Shown here: positions 11,901 to 25,355 of the stretch, in pieces
How positions within the stretch are numbered: the first letter of the stretch is position 1
How the letters are laid out: each line of letters opens with the position of its first letter
DNA from: Branchiostoma floridae
Lineage: Eukaryota > Chordata > Leptocardii > Amphioxiformes > Branchiostomatidae
Assembly (NCBI RefSeq): GCF_000003815.2
Contig: NC_049980.1
Location: forward strand, 19,759,743-19,823,742
Direction: 5' to 3'
Length of the DNA: 64,000 bases
Notes under the pieces: generated by a model
Seen by the model: only the letters and a program-made list of their open reading frames with translations
Told to the model about the DNA's origin: nothing
Databases searched by the model: none
Program-made: the position numbers and the translations under genes

Positions 11901-14900
11901 GCTAATGACAAGTTGGGCTAATTTACAACTAGTCACATAAAGTTTTTTCATCACTAAGCAAAAAAAGAAGCAGCCAAAGAAAAATGAAAAATGATAGTAT
12001 CAGTAAAATCTGTGGTTTGACTTGCATCTTTATTTGTGTAACACTTCAAAAAGATGTGACCTCATTAGTCTTTGCTTTTTGCTCAACAGCTTGACTACAA
12101 GGTCACTTGGAAGAAGTTGAAAGACATCTTCAAGATGGCAGGAAATGTGCTGAGAGCGGAGATCAAGACAGACAATGAGGGCAAGAGCCGAGGCCATGGA
12201 ACCGTCACGTTCGAGTTCCCACTTGAAGCAGCACAGGCTATCTGTATCCTTGAGCACTACAAGTTGAATCACAAAGCTAAGCTGTAGAAACCAGTGCACT
12301 AGCTATGCTAATAAAGTGCTTGCTTTGCTTGGCAGGTTCCGTCCTTGCCTAAAAGATCCCGAAGCCTTTAAAGCTAATTCTTTACACAGTACTCATACGA
12401 TAGCAAAGGACTATCCAGCGAGTGATATCAAGTCATTGCTTTATCAGTGATGAACATTGTTTGTAGTGTCTGTATGAAGTTGTTGTTATCCTTAACTTTT
12501 CTGCAGCCATGTTCAATGGCCAGAAGTTATTTGACAGAACTATGGTTGTCAGACCGGTAAGAGAAACTTTTTTTGTAATATCTTTCTCTGATGCTTCAAG
12601 CTGGTTATAATTATGCAATTGATTTTTTCCAGGTAGTTTTGTTTGGAATATACGAACTGCTATACAGTGCTGTAGGCAGATTTTTTAAAAATTCTTGCTT
12701 GCCAATTAATGGATAAAATTCAGCTACCCAGGCAAGTCACTGGCAAACAAACACTCTTTAGTAAGACTTTACGTGACACTATGCTTGGTACTCTGTGTTA
12801 CCAAGATTTGTGATATGGTTCTAAAAAGTATGCTTCTTTCAGGACTCCAAAGCACCAGGCGACATGGGTCGAGACCCTGGACCCAAACTGCCAAGTAGGT
12901 CTTACCTTATCTATGTCACGTATAGGCTTTTGGAGTGCAGCAGAAGTTCTAGGAAATGTGAAAGTGTCCAGGTGGTCATTATGATTTTATTGCTTGGGTC
13001 AATGGAGGAAGTGTTGAAAAGGATGTTGTGTTTACTCTGGAAAAGATATTGGATGATTTTTCCACAACAGTTTATGGAATGCAAACTAGCACGAAAGATA
13101 CACACTAACACTTAGTTCCTAAGTTCACTCCTGCTCAGGGCCTTGGAACAAAGCCTTCTTTAGTTCTTCTTTCCTACGGCCAAGTGCCCTCACGCTGTAC
13201 ACTGTCTTCTAAGCTATCTCTCTGAATGTGTTGTCTGTCACCACTCAGCATTACAGGGAGGGGAAGCAGAGGGACTTAGTGGTCAGTGATGTTTGTGCTT
13301 TCAAGTTGTGTGTCAATGGGAAAGTTGTTTTATACTGCGGCCTTGTTCAGACAGTATTGCATGAAGTTATTCTTTGTGTGTGTTTTTTAGATATTATTTG
13401 AATAGTCGTACAAACCATAAACTTTTCTCAAATTAAAATACCCTTTTCTGAGTTCAAGCGATATGGCTAAGTAACAAAGATAGACCTTCCCCTATGACAA
13501 AAGGGGGAAAATGGAATTCACAGGCATTTGATAACCAAACAAATTTTAGGTTACCAAAATTTCTATTGTTTCTTTTGTTTTCTGACGCAGCATTTAGTAA
13601 TTAAATCCCCTCCAATAACGAGAAAAGTAGCACAGTTACATATCAGATAGATATACCTGGCCTGCACTTACATCAGCGTATCCTCTTCTTCCTGTCCCAG
13701 TGTTGTGTACTCTCAAGCCTAAAAGAATCTGCAAGAAGGGCTTCTTAAAAACCAATCACACATTCTTTGAAAGAAAATAGTCTTGTATGATAGGATTTTG
13801 TGTTGGATGACAGTCATACAATTTTTGTGTGTAAGGATTTTCAGTGAGGCTGTTGCAGAACTGGCCTTCTCCAAAGATCTGCAGCAACATTTTCTCTTCC
13901 AAGAGTGACAAGACAGCTAGATTTTGTAGACACCCGCATGACAGTCCCAAGAATTTCCCCATGTTATAGTAATGTGGTTGTGGCCTTCCGCCCAGTCCCT
14001 TGCTTTCTCAGGAAGAATGGTTTTTACATTCAGCACTGAGGTTAACATGACTTGTTCATATTTCAGGTGGACTGAGTGGAATCGGTGCTGGACTCGGTCC
14101 AGGTGGACAGCCACTCAATGTGCACCAGATGGGCAGTGGTGGTGGTGGTGGTGGAGGAAACATGGGAGGAGGTATGAGATATATATATATATAATAAGGA
14201 TCAACTCTCATAATTCCACTAGATGCCATAATACTGCCACCTGGAAAAATCAACAAAAATTTGAACTTATCTATATTGATGTAGCATCAATAACCCCAAG
14301 GTATATATGTCACTCTGATATTTAGGTGTTCAAGACATTCACTCAATCTTGTGAAGGCCTGTATATGTTTTGGAATGTGGGAGTATTATGGCACCCAGCG
14401 AAATGGATGGAGCTGATGTTACACTTTTGTCATGTACCATTATCTTGAGCTGTTGCCATTGTCAAGCAAGCTGTTCAGTCTTTTGAACTATTTTTCAATC
14501 AAGGTTTGTTCTTCTCAACATTTATGTTGTCATATAAACTATAAAATGAATTAGTAACAAATTACTGTGGATGCCTACAAGCACAGAAGTGTTCTGAAGT
14601 TCTACGTTGTTTTTTTTAATTGCTTTTACTTAATTAATTTACTTTTGAGGAATGGGAAGTGGCGGCATGGGTGGAGGAGGAATGGGTGGAGGCATGGGAG
14701 GCGGCCTCGGTGGAGGCATGGGTGGAAATATGGGAGGTAAGTCGATGTCCTGATTTCTGTGAGTGTTTGTAGCCACATAACTGTCACAAGCACTGCCATG
14801 CTGGACAGTTGAACTTGGAAAGTAAAAATTTAGATTTCCCCCCAAAAAACATGGAAGAGTGGAATTTGCTGTTCTCACTAGATAGCTTTAAGCATTGCCT

Positions 14901-17900
14901 GCAGTTAAATGTGCAAATGCTACTATGTGACTTGCTTGCAAAGCTGCTGTGTTATGTAGATAAACACCAGTGATTTTCTTGTTACGCACATAGCTATAAA
15001 GCCAGTGTTTATGGTGTGTTGTTACTTCTAAGCATGCTCATACTGTTTTAAAAACATTGCTTCAGTGTACACTAGAGAATTCCATCTGAACATGTCATGT
15101 TCTGTCCTTCAATTTGTGTACTTTTTTCCCCCACAAGGTGGAATGGGCAACATGGGAGGCATGTCTGACCTTGGTGGCAGCATGGGTAAGTTGGATCATC
15201 ACTGAGGAGAAGACTTACCCCCATTGGTTCACTTGTTCACATTGGTGTACACTTACATTAGCTCGTGGTGGCATATCTGGCTATCGGGTATAGCCATTGT
15301 CCGTGTGAAATGCAGATACAAATGTATCAAAGTTAACTTCTGGTGAAAAGTAGCAGTTGTAAAAAAAATGCCAACAGCTAAAAAAGTTGGTAACTTTGTC
15401 ATAAGATTTTGATCAGGTAGAATGTAGAGTTGGACAGCTAATTTGCATTTACTTAAGCTAAATTTTGCTAAAATGTCTTAAACTAAAAAAATAACCCTTT
15501 ACATTATCCATAAATTGGGTTATAGTAGACTAGGTATACCTCTGGTCACTAGTAGTTTAGAAATGTGTTGTGAGGGTAGGGTGCTAGTGCTAGTGATAAT
15601 GGTGGTGAATAAAATGCGAAGAGTTACAAACAGAACTAAAGACAGCACACTACTTCACTTTCAGGTGGGATGGGAGGCGGAATGGGAAACATGGGAAGAG
15701 GTACGGTATCATTCGGGAACTTCAGTTCAAGGCAGTTCCTGTAAAATATGTGGATGTGGCAGACTACACATTCTGGATGCTGTTTTTCTTAATTTCAGTT
15801 CAGTGGAAACAATCATTTTTGTAATGTTATTTTGCTATTTATGTAAAAAAAAATCACCATGCTTTTGACTTTTTTTCCTACACCTAATTACACCTTGTAA
15901 TGTATTGTTCCATTACATCTTTTTTTCCTATTGGACAAAGTGTCAGTTTGTCGCACTACATATTTTACAAGGAATCATGTCTATCGCTGCGTCTGCAGGG
16001 TGTAGAGAATGAACAATATACAAGAGTTTCCCAATCACTTTCACAGTTAACATCTTAGTTGTACTGTAATTCTTGCAACAATTGCCAATTTGATCTTCTC
16101 AAATATAGATGCCAGGTTGTCAGTGAGCACGTCTAGGGAGGATATAGGGAGAGGCACAGGTTTGTGTGTGTTTTAGATGGCCAGAAGTAGGCTTGAAATA
16201 CTTCCTACCACTCACACTGCAGCTAGAAGTAGCCAGAGCAGGGCTGTTTCCAGGCCCCATCCCTATGTCCTGGGACATATTACGGGGAAAATCAACAGCA
16301 TTGGCTCCCCAAAAATTTCAAGCTGGCGACAACCCTGAGCCAGAGAAAACTTCCAACAAGTTTCTGCCAGCTTTTCATGTTTGCACTACAATCAATGGCA
16401 TCTAAAAAGATTACCATACCAAGATTTATCAATTGGCACATGTTAAAGTACATTGTGTATGATGTGTTGGTATCATACACATCAAAATGTATCTTTTGTT
16501 TGACAGTTTTAAAAATTTCCGTTTTCTCATTGTTCATTTACAACTTTTTTACTGACATGTGAGATGGTAGTATTTCAAACTTCAACATTTTGAGTTCTTG
16601 CAGTGTCTATGTAGGGCTTTTGTTGGTAACCAAAAAAGGCTATTGACAAAACATCCTATCTTAAAACTATTTCTGATGGCTTGATGTCTTCCAATCCTTG
16701 TAGTTATATAAAGGTTTTTGTAAGATTGATACATTGAAGGAAACTAAGCAAACAGTTCCTTGGGAAATATATTTCGAACACTTAAGTTCTTAATCTGAGA
16801 ACAAATGTATAACCCCTCCCCCCCTTATCCTCTTCAATGTTATGACTGAATCTTATAGATAGATTCCATATAGGTTCATAACTTAATGGATCAGACAACA
16901 GCCAAGACCACTACTTGCCTTTCCTACAATATATCACAGTACTAAAAGTACTTGATATAACCTAGTTTATTTGCTGTGGTTGACAATAACTAAATGTGCA
17001 GTTTTGGAACAGTGCCCTAACAATTTTATATCAAGAGGACTGATAATGTATCTTGACTAATGGGGAATATATGAATGGACAAAATGAGTTATATGCTGTG
17101 TCAGATGTTTGTGTATACTAACAATAGCAAACTAATAGGACTTGTCAATGACTTGCAAATGTCACAAGTATTTTCAAGTTTCAGATATGTGTAAAAAATC
17201 TCTACAGTGAGGACAAAATATACTATTGATATTGATTCAAACTCTCACATCCATAGCTCCATATTGTATGACAGTCAGCCTATAATGGAAAGACAAGCAA
17301 GTAATGTGGTAAAAGTTGCATTAGAAATGCAGCATTTTTATTAAAATCTTCTAGCTGACCAGTATTTTTACCATACTCTAATGGTAATGATGTCAACTAA
17401 GAAATAAGTAATGCAGTGAACAACAATGTTAAAAAATAGTTTTTTTCTAACAACAGGATGTTATGTTTCAGGTGGGCTAGGGATGGGTGACCTTGGAGGT
17501 GGCATGGGCATGGGAGGAGGCATGGGCAACATGGGAGATACCATGGGCAGCATGGGGGGAGGCATGGGCAGTCCTAACATGGGCAGCGGCATGGGCGGAG
17601 GATTCGGAGGCGGCATGGGAGGTGAGACAGTCTAATGATGTAGGCAGTAAAATTGTCACAAGTCATTTTTTTGATAATGTGCAGTCAATTTTCAAACCGA
17701 TGCCCTTTTGGCAGTCTTCGGGCTGTTTTTGCACGTTCAATTAGGCCAGATTCATGATTGTTCAAGTGATGTCTGTTTCTTAAGTGAAATAGTTAGCAAT
17801 AATCATATGTTATGTCTGCCAGAATGACAAGATTTGGTTAATCCACAGGAGGAAACATGGGTGGAATGGGCGGAGGCATGGGCAACCCCATGGGTGGTGG

Positions 17901-19683
17901 TATGGGCGGAGGAGGTAAGTTTCATCTTAGCTACCGTAGACATGTGTTTGGAGTAGCAGGGGAACGTAGCCATTCTTCAGTGTGTTGAAACAATTGTAAT
18001 ATCATGATGAAATACAGCATAGCAGTGTGATGAGTTTGCTGTGGGAAAACTTGTGTGCAAATGTAATACCACCAGGAATATTTTGTGATTAACTGTCTAG
18101 GGTCCAATTGGAGTGGTTGCGTAGTTATTATTGCTCAAGCTGCATTCAGTATCTTAAAGAAAATATTGTTTCTGATAATCAACTTTTGGAAGTTAAAACT
18201 AGTAGTTGGTAATGAAATAGACCAGAACATAAATGACTGTTGTTGTCTTCTCTACAAAATTGTTATGTAAACAATCTGGCATAATAACATTATTCTTATG
18301 CATTATTCTTATAACATAAGTCTTGTTACAGATTATATTTTTGTGGTTGCAACAGAATTAAGTAATGCTTGCATGGAAGTGTGCTCATAGTATTCCAAAG
18401 TACATGACATGGCTGACCTTGTATCTGCTGTGTTCTGTAGGTATGGGAGGAGGCGGTGGCATGATGGGAGGAGGTATGGACAATAACATGGGCAGAGGGA
18501 TGGGTGGCCGCAACAGGAGCTGCCAGATCTTTGTCAGAAACGTGAGTAGACAGAAATATGCCTGAACTTGTCTGCTACATGCTCTTTTGGTGGGTAAGAA
18601 TTTTAGACAATGTCGGACAAGACAGAAATTGGATGTTTCGATGGGATGTAGTGTAAATTTTGTTGCTTGTATGTTGATATTACTGTAGTTTTGCTGGATC
18701 TGAGTATGATTAGTTTTCTCTCTACTCTTTTGGCCCCATAGCTCCCATGGGCCTTCACCTGGCAGATGCTGAAGGAGAAATTCAAGAGCTGTGGTGAGTT
18801 AGAGCCTGGTCTGCCTTCTTTTATTCACTAAGTAAGAGTGGTTTGTTCTGTCACAGTCTGCTTGAAAATCCTTCGACATTCAAATTGTGATGATCTGTGA
18901 CAGCACTGTAAGTTCCAGTGTCATAATCAAAGCTTGTGACTCGTCAAGGCCAGTAACAGTATTTGAATATACTTACCTCCACCCAACAGATGCTTTGCCA
19001 TGTGTCTTATTCCGGGCCACTGCTTAACTATGGCCTACTATGATTTCATATTTCACGTTGTCAGGTTACGGTTGACTGTTAATTTTGTCCTGTATCTGTA
19101 GGCCGAGTGATGTATGCGGAGATCAAGACTGAGAATGGAAAATCGAAGGGATGTGGCACTGTCCGCTTTGAGACCCCTGAGGGTGCTCAAAGAGCTTGTG
19201 GTATCCTTTAAATGCGTTATTTTGTAGATGGATCTTTTGATTTATGATGGCTGCTTCCAAAATTTTTCAAGGGAGGTTACAAAGTTGTGCAATTTTTGTA
19301 TGTGCAATTTTTAAATCTTCCATTTCATGATGTTTTGTGTTCCAATTTGGGACACCAAAGTGTTTAAATAGCTGAGCTGGACAACTCAGAAATACACTAC
19401 AGGTGATTGAGTTTGTGCATACTTTGTGGAACCATCTTAAGTCATTTCTGACACCTAATAGTAGTAACCAATATTTGATCAACAAAAAAAAGAATGCACT
19501 TTATGTCATATGTGCTGGTTTCCTGATTAAGACTAATAATAAGAGTAAATATATTTGACAACTACTGACAATGAAGACATATTACACTGCCAAGTATTCC
19601 TTCATTCCAACGTCTCAGATATGATGAACGGCATCAAGCTGGACGGGCGTGAGATCGACATTCGCATTGATCGTTCTGTCTAG
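8980..19683 (+). CDS. HNRNPM: heterogeneous nuclear ribonucleoprotein M-like (hnRNP M / MYEF2 family)
   Basis: A nuclear RNA-binding protein expected to act in pre-mRNA splicing. Eighteen exons join in phase to 622 residues: 8980-9065, 10229-10458, 10865-10917, 11184-11285, 11454-11786, 12090-12243, 12507-12556, 12843-12894, 14067-14171, 14650-14736, 15138-15185, 15665-15700, 17472-17621, 17849-17914, 18441-18541, 18742-18793, 19102-19200 and 19619-19683. An acidic start and an Arg/Asp/Gly-rich stretch precede RRM1 (RNP2 VYISNI, RNP1 GCGIVEFK). RRM2 has VVFVAN and SRGHGTVTFE. A long Gly/Met linker leads to RRM3 (QIFVRN, KGCGTVRFE), which ends REIDIRIDRSV like vertebrate hnRNP M. The linker is of the MGGGMGNMGG type, unlike the Met/Arg repeats of mammals. 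Vertebrates have two paralogues, HNRNPM and MYEF2; this is probably the single ancestral-type gene. The nearest AATAAA is at 20693-20698. Confidence 0.94.
11530..11710 (+). repeat. 21-bp coding minisatellite (Gly/Met heptads)
   Basis: Inside hnRNP M exon 5, about eight near-identical 21-bp units encode the heptad GNMGGGM. Synonymous changes between units show they are not all recent copies. Because the units lack stops in any frame, long false ORFs appear on both strands here. Length variation between individuals is likely. Confidence 0.9.
16109..16159 (+). CDS. candidate cassette exon of the hnRNP M-like gene
   Basis: An acceptor (TCTCAAATATAG) and a donor (ACAG/GTTTGT) enclose 51 bp that is open in the needed frame. 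It has the same phase at both ends as its neighbours, so it could be inserted between 15665-15700 and 17472-17621 without shifting the frame. It would add DARLSVSTSREDIGRGTG, a Ser/Arg-rich piece unlike the surrounding Gly/Met exons. A 51-bp open frame alone is weak evidence. Confidence 0.35.
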
Positions 19684-22600
19684 GTCGGCTGGCCTGGTTT
19701 CGTGCTGTGAGCAGGGTCTGTTAGTTTTCCTGTGCTTCCCCACCGTCCTCCATTCCCTGCATCTCTGGCTCCCTGCCATTCAGCAGTTCCAAGTGTAGTT
19801 GTATCTGTGGTGATTGACATGGCTCCAGGGTGTTGTATTGGTAGATACTGTCCATTACAGCTGCAGAGAATCCACGCAATCTGACAACATATATTCATGA
19901 CTTCTAAGGTGGTTGACTTCATCGATGGTCAAAGCATCACAGAGTTATGATCGCTCAGTATGAAACATTGGGCTAGTGAATATCTTACAAAAGTAAAGTG
20001 GTTGAAGTTTAAGTCCTCAGCCAAAGTCTTTTCTGGATAAGGTTACAAATAGTCATCCACTGATTTTCCATGTTTTCAAGTTACCGCTGGATGGACCTTG
20101 TACATAGTGGATCACACAGCACAGAATTTTGTTATTTTATTTTCTGCTTTATCTACTGTTTTATCCAATTGTTTTTGTAAAAATAAGTGCCATTCCTTGA
20201 AATGCTGTTCTGTAGGGTTTGTTCCGTCAGAGATTTTGGAGAACATACGCAGCAAATCTTCAGTCATCATTTGAATCCAATATCCCAAGGAGTAACTGTC
20301 TCTTCCATGGCACCAGTATTGTAGCCCAAATCATTGGGCCTCTTGAAAATATTTTCTGTACTGTATAGTGTAGGCCATTTTACTGTTTCTTTTTACTATC
20401 AGTAGAACCAAAGTGTTAGTTCCTTAGAGTGGCACAGCAGTTTGATGTGGTCAAGAGACGATCTTGGATGCAACTGTGTTACTTAGTTTTCATCATTGCA
20501 TAGTCTTCTGTATGAAGGGTTATACCCTTGTTGCTAGTTGTTAAGAAACAAGTGTATTTTGTTCTTGGAACAGTATTAGTCTCTACCATCACCATCAGAT
20601 CCTGTCTAAAAGACAAGTCATTGTGGATGAAACTCTGTCAAATGTGTGTGGGTTGGATGAAAGAGGTTTGCATCAAGAAGGCCAAAGGACAAAATAAAGG
20701 TTGGCTTGTCAGATTTTGCTGGTGCCATGGTATTTTGTGTGTCCAGATTTCCTGTTGTTTATTCTATCCAAGGCATTGTCACCTTTCTAAGCTCTGTCGC
20801 ATGTAAACTCCATGTTCTCTTCACAGGAAGTGGGTTATGGCAGCAGAAATTGAAATTGCTGATGGGATTTCAACCGACTTTAACTACTATTGTCTTTCCT
20901 TTGACTATTCAATGTTTTCAATAGAGGGGATGGAAATTTTGGTGCTCAGAATACTGATTGGGCTTTGTTGACAACAGATTTTAAGTCAGAAAATTTATCT
21001 TACATTTTTGATTGATCTTAAAATGTCATTTCTAGAGTGCCATGTTCCTAGACTGGTTGGTTCATTGTTGAAAAAGGTATTTTTTTGTAGTCTAGTCCTG
21101 GACTTCTTCAAGTGTGATGTAATATGATGAACTTTGTTCCTGCAAAGGAATTCACTGTGAGATGCAAGTCCACTTTGAACTTGTTGGATTATTGACTAAC
21201 ACGAATGGTTGGGGTATCTCTACATACTGAGCAATTGCAACGGAGCAATTTGAGTCAAACAAGGAATACCATCATATGTTCACAATTGTATAATGCAGCC
21301 ATTTATGCCAGTAATATGTATTTAGGATGGTCGAGATTGAAAGTTCACAATTAATCACCAGGTTCATATATGACCCCAAGGAATACCATTGTTAATATTG
21401 CTGCATTGAACAACTGTCTTTGTAGATGTTGCACTTGATTTTTTCCTGTATCATGTTGCTGGCAAATTTTCTAGACTTGTCAGGATTTATATTATTGAGG
21501 AGAGCAAAGAAAAGGAGAAACCTAAGTGTCATGTATCTAGTCAAGTTATGTCATGTGCCAACATGGTGTTAATTAGTTGTGTTCTCGTAAAATGTTGGTT
21601 CTGTATATCATTTTATTTTCAGGGAACATTGTCTTTGGCTTTCAACCTTACAAATGCGAAGAAGGATGGATTTTTCATTACTGTGCTGGATGCAGCATCA
21701 ACATAGTGGTTCTTTGTGTAATATGTTGCTGTGAAGATAAGAAAACTCAACAATCTTTGCAAATAGGATTCGAACAGCAGATTTTTGTGGATTGGAGCGA
21801 TGTGTACACGTCAAGGGAAGATGTCTCTGTCTCTACATCTTCGGTGGCAAGCTGGTGCTTTGCAGCCAGGAATAAGATTTGCCATGATCGCCTTACTTAA
21901 CAGGAAAATAATATCACAACACTTCTAACACAGTGTAGTGATACCTTCAGCTTTGCCACCATGTGTATGCTCTGAGAAGACTGTAGAATGGATCAGTCAC
22001 AACTCACAAGGCAGCACTACTGACATGCCCATTTACCAGAAGTGCTGTTTCAAGTGACATATACAGAGCTACATGGTGATGTTTCACACTAGCAGAAATT
22101 ATGTATCTGATGTGATAATCTCACCAACAGCAGTTCTTAAGCGGTATTGCAAGGTAGTTTTCATGCATTGTATCCACCAGGAAAGGCAGCAAGAGGATCT
22201 AAGGTCACAAATTTATGTTAAAGAGAAGAGTTGTCCACCTATGCAACAAACAGAACACAGTTGATCTGTTTTTCGTGTGTGTTTCTGGTAGCTTGAGGCG
22301 ATTGCATCACTTTGTGTACAATGGGAAACCCATTGTATGTGTTTCAGTAATGGCCAGCTGAATGATTGCCTGCCTCACTGAAGATAAATGACCAGTAGAA
22401 TTTGTTACAGATATTGTCAATGAAATCACTTGGCTCACTCCCTCAGAAAATATGCATAATTAGATGTGCCCTTGTTGAAGTTGTCTGTTAATTATCTACA
22501 TTAAGGTCAAGATTAAAATTACTGGGCAATGCTTAAGAATAGTAGAAGGGCTTCACAGTTTCATACCTACCATGGATCTTCTATACATTCATCATCTACA

Positions 22601-24519
22601 GTCCAAGTGAAGTTCTATGATGGAGCACTAGCATTAGAATGTGTCTGTTTGGCAAATTTCAGAATTTTCTTTCCATCACTCGCAGTAGTAGGTAGTTCAT
22701 TGTGCTCAACACTTCTGGAAGTTCCCTTTGGTTGATAGCTTTGTTGTTGGACTTGTGATGTTCTTGTCCTTTTGGAGATAACTGGACAGAAGCAAGGTAA
22801 GTAAACCCTCCAACACAATGAATGCTTTCATGTAAAGGAAGCCTTCATTGTGTATTCAGGATGGGGAAGGTAAGTACACTGGTTATGAATCAACTATATC
22901 AAGTTTATTGTTGGATATTAGAATGACAAGGACACACCAAGTAAGGTTTATGATTGACATCATTTGAAAGGACCAGAACTTATGGGAGAGCAAAAAAAAG
23001 GAGACTGACTTTTTAATGTAAAGCTCAGTTTGCAAATGTAGGAAAATTAAATGAACAGTACTTAAGTCAAAATTGCAAATTTTATGTCCCAGAGAATATG
23101 TAAAAGGATTTAGAGCAGAACGTCTTTTCATAAGCTGTAACCATTCCCTGTAAAGAAATTCTAGAGTCGATTCCAAGTCACTGGGCGGATGTTTGTTGCC
23201 ATTGTTTAGAATTGATTTTAAAGTTTTGTAATTATATGTCTAGGACATTTGATACTTCAGAAATATTTTTAACACTGTTTCAACTTTATAAATATTTCTA
23301 CGGTCCTGTAAAACTTTGGAAATATTTATAATGTGGAACTGGATATTTGTAATGGTATCTATATAATGATAACAGCATTCTACCATTATTTACCATTTTT
23401 TGTAACATTTTGTAAATGGGTCAGTGGTCTAGGAAAATAGCAATTCACACATCCTTGCAAAGTATGGTTGGGTGTCATGCAACAATGGCCCACCACAAAG
23501 GATTCCCCAGTGCCCAGCAGTGAAATCTAAAAATATACAGAGGCAACAATAGGGCTTACTTTTATGTGGGCAATAAACTAATTTTACCATTTGGCAAAGT
23601 TAACAAATATTTCTAAATATTTGTAAATGTAAAATAATTACACAGGTTTCACAATTATTCTAAATAAATATATTTTTGCACAGTTACTTTCAAAACGTTT
23701 CTAAAATATTCAAAGGAATTAGAATAGATGAGGATTTTCTTAGTCATTTAAAAAAAAAAAAGTTTTTCATTGTGGTTTATATATTCTTTTATTCAAAGTA
23801 ATTCAGACTTATTACAAATATCACCTAAAACCCCTCATGGTGACTTGGAATGGACTCTATGGATGATATTCATGATAATCTCAAAAGGAAACAGTTCTGG
23901 CTTGATAGTAAACTTTGCATTCTTACACCAGATGCTATGCAATGTGATTCAAAACACTAATAAGTTTTTGCTTGGACACCCTAGAATTAATGGTTTACTC
24001 CATAAGATTTAATTGCCAATTGGCGTCAAACATAAGATACCATACTAAACACATGATGAAGGTAAGATGAACCAATTCATGTGCCCCAATATATCTGTCC
24101 TACAGTTTTTTTTACTTTTTGCCTTAAAAAATTATAGAAGTAAAAGTAGGAATTTGATTAACTTGGCAAGTGGGGGAGGATATAAGAAGAGATGTTGGTA
24201 AAGTAAGGATGAAAGGAGACAGATAATATATCTGTTTAGCTAACATAAGCCTACAAAATGTGCACTCTTCACAGCTAAGCACACTTTCAACAATTCTTGT
24301 AGGCATGTCTTTCATACTGTGCTACTGTCCTACTAACATTTGTCATTGTCTTCTTCCTAGAGCAGGATTATCGTCAATTAAAGGTGAATTTACAAAAACA
24401 ACTTGCATTGTTTCCAATTTATTGTTTATTATTTATGTGTGAGTGTGTAGTGTGAACCTATCAATATGCCAGTAAATGCTGGAATAGAAGATCATATTCT
24501 GACTGGTCTGAGACCTTTG
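19684..24519. other. 3' UTR of the hnRNP gene and gene-poor interval
   Basis: The first kilobase is probably 3' UTR, with AATAAA at 20693-20698. Beyond that no domain-bearing ORF was found. The segment from about 23215 to 23720 is very AT-rich and repeats a loose AAATATTTNTAA motif at least six times. An open frame at 21577-21900 has no recognisable features. Confidence 0.45.
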
Positions 24520-24527
24520 CATACAAC

Positions 24528-24961
24528 TAGAGGTGGGTACCGATACAGAAAATTCAGGTCCAGGTCCGGTTCAGGTCCAGAGGATAAGGTCCAGGTTTGG
24601 ACCTGAACCTGATTCAGTACGTAAGAACTTGTGAATGGACGATACTCAAAACAATGGTCCATTTTGCAACAAAAACATCTGTTTTGTGGAGTATTTGACT
24701 CCCAGTGGCGTTTTAAAATCCTACAGGGCTACTGTACGATTGGCTGTAAAACTTGGTAGAAATGACTATAGACTATACTCTACTTCGCTGTTGCTATTTC
24801 CTTCACCGGTAAGCCCCGAAACGTGTGAATTATAATGTGTTCATTTTCCAATCGGTCCAACATCCGGTTCACCCAATTTTTTCAGGTCCGGTTTTTCTGG
24901 ACCGGTCCAATGAGAAAAACCAGTACATCGTACCGGTACATCGTACCGGTACCCAGCCCTA
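24528..24961. mobile_element. 434 bp non-autonomous hAT-like element with 8-bp target duplication
   Basis: The left end is TAGAGGTGGGTACCGATAC and the right end is the complement of TAGGGCTGGGTACCGGTAC. The perfect 8-bp direct repeat CATACAAC flanks it at 24520-24527 and 24962-24969. Inside, motifs such as GGTCCAGGTC and ACCGGTCC recur near both ends as sub-terminal repeats. No transposase frame is present. TIR form and duplication length fit hAT. Confidence 0.85.
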
Positions 24962-24969
24962 CATACAAC

Positions 24970-25213
24970 CGTAGCAGCATTGGTGAGACGGCATTGTATT
25001 GCAAGAAGGGGCACCCATTTATTGGTTTCATATCACATGCAAACACCCCTAATGACTGCCCTCGAAGGGGGCTGGGATAGATAGTCACCCTGGTTTCACT
25101 GATGAGACTATGATCACCATGCTCATTGTCAGTAGAAGTTTAGACTGGCTTATTCTAGGCATTCAGTAAAGTTAAAGCATCACAAAACAATTTTCACACG
25201 CTAGATCCATTAG
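24970..25213. other. short interval between the hAT-like element and the COX5A-side terminal exon
   Basis: No feature was recognised here apart from possible 3' flanking sequence of the minus-strand exon that follows. Confidence 0.4.
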
Positions 25214-25355
25214 CTTTATTCACAATAGTACATTTGACAGAAACACTGTATGTTGAACATTAATCCAGTCTTTTGGGTCCTGCTAGCTGGCTGAACTCCA
25301 CTGAGTCTGAGATGCTGTAGTTGTGACTGTGGAACACATGAAACACATCTGATAC
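25214..25355 (-). other. downstream terminal exon with poly(A) signal (3' UTR or alternative C-terminus of COX5A)
   Basis: On the minus strand a good acceptor (CCTTGTTTCAG) is followed by 32 open codons ending at a TAA (25262-25260), then AATAAA at about 25219-25214. Entry phase 0 matches the end of COX5A exon 3, so splicing exon 3 to here would replace the normal last 38 residues with VSDVFHVFHSHN.. ..LAGPKRLD. The simpler reading is a noncoding 3' UTR exon or the end of one long 3' UTR. A terminal exon of another nested gene is also possible. Confidence 0.4.

Noticed and set aside
21577-21900. 107-codon open frame in the interval after the hnRNP gene
   Set aside because: No domain, splice context or upstream gene supports it; the length is within chance for this interval.
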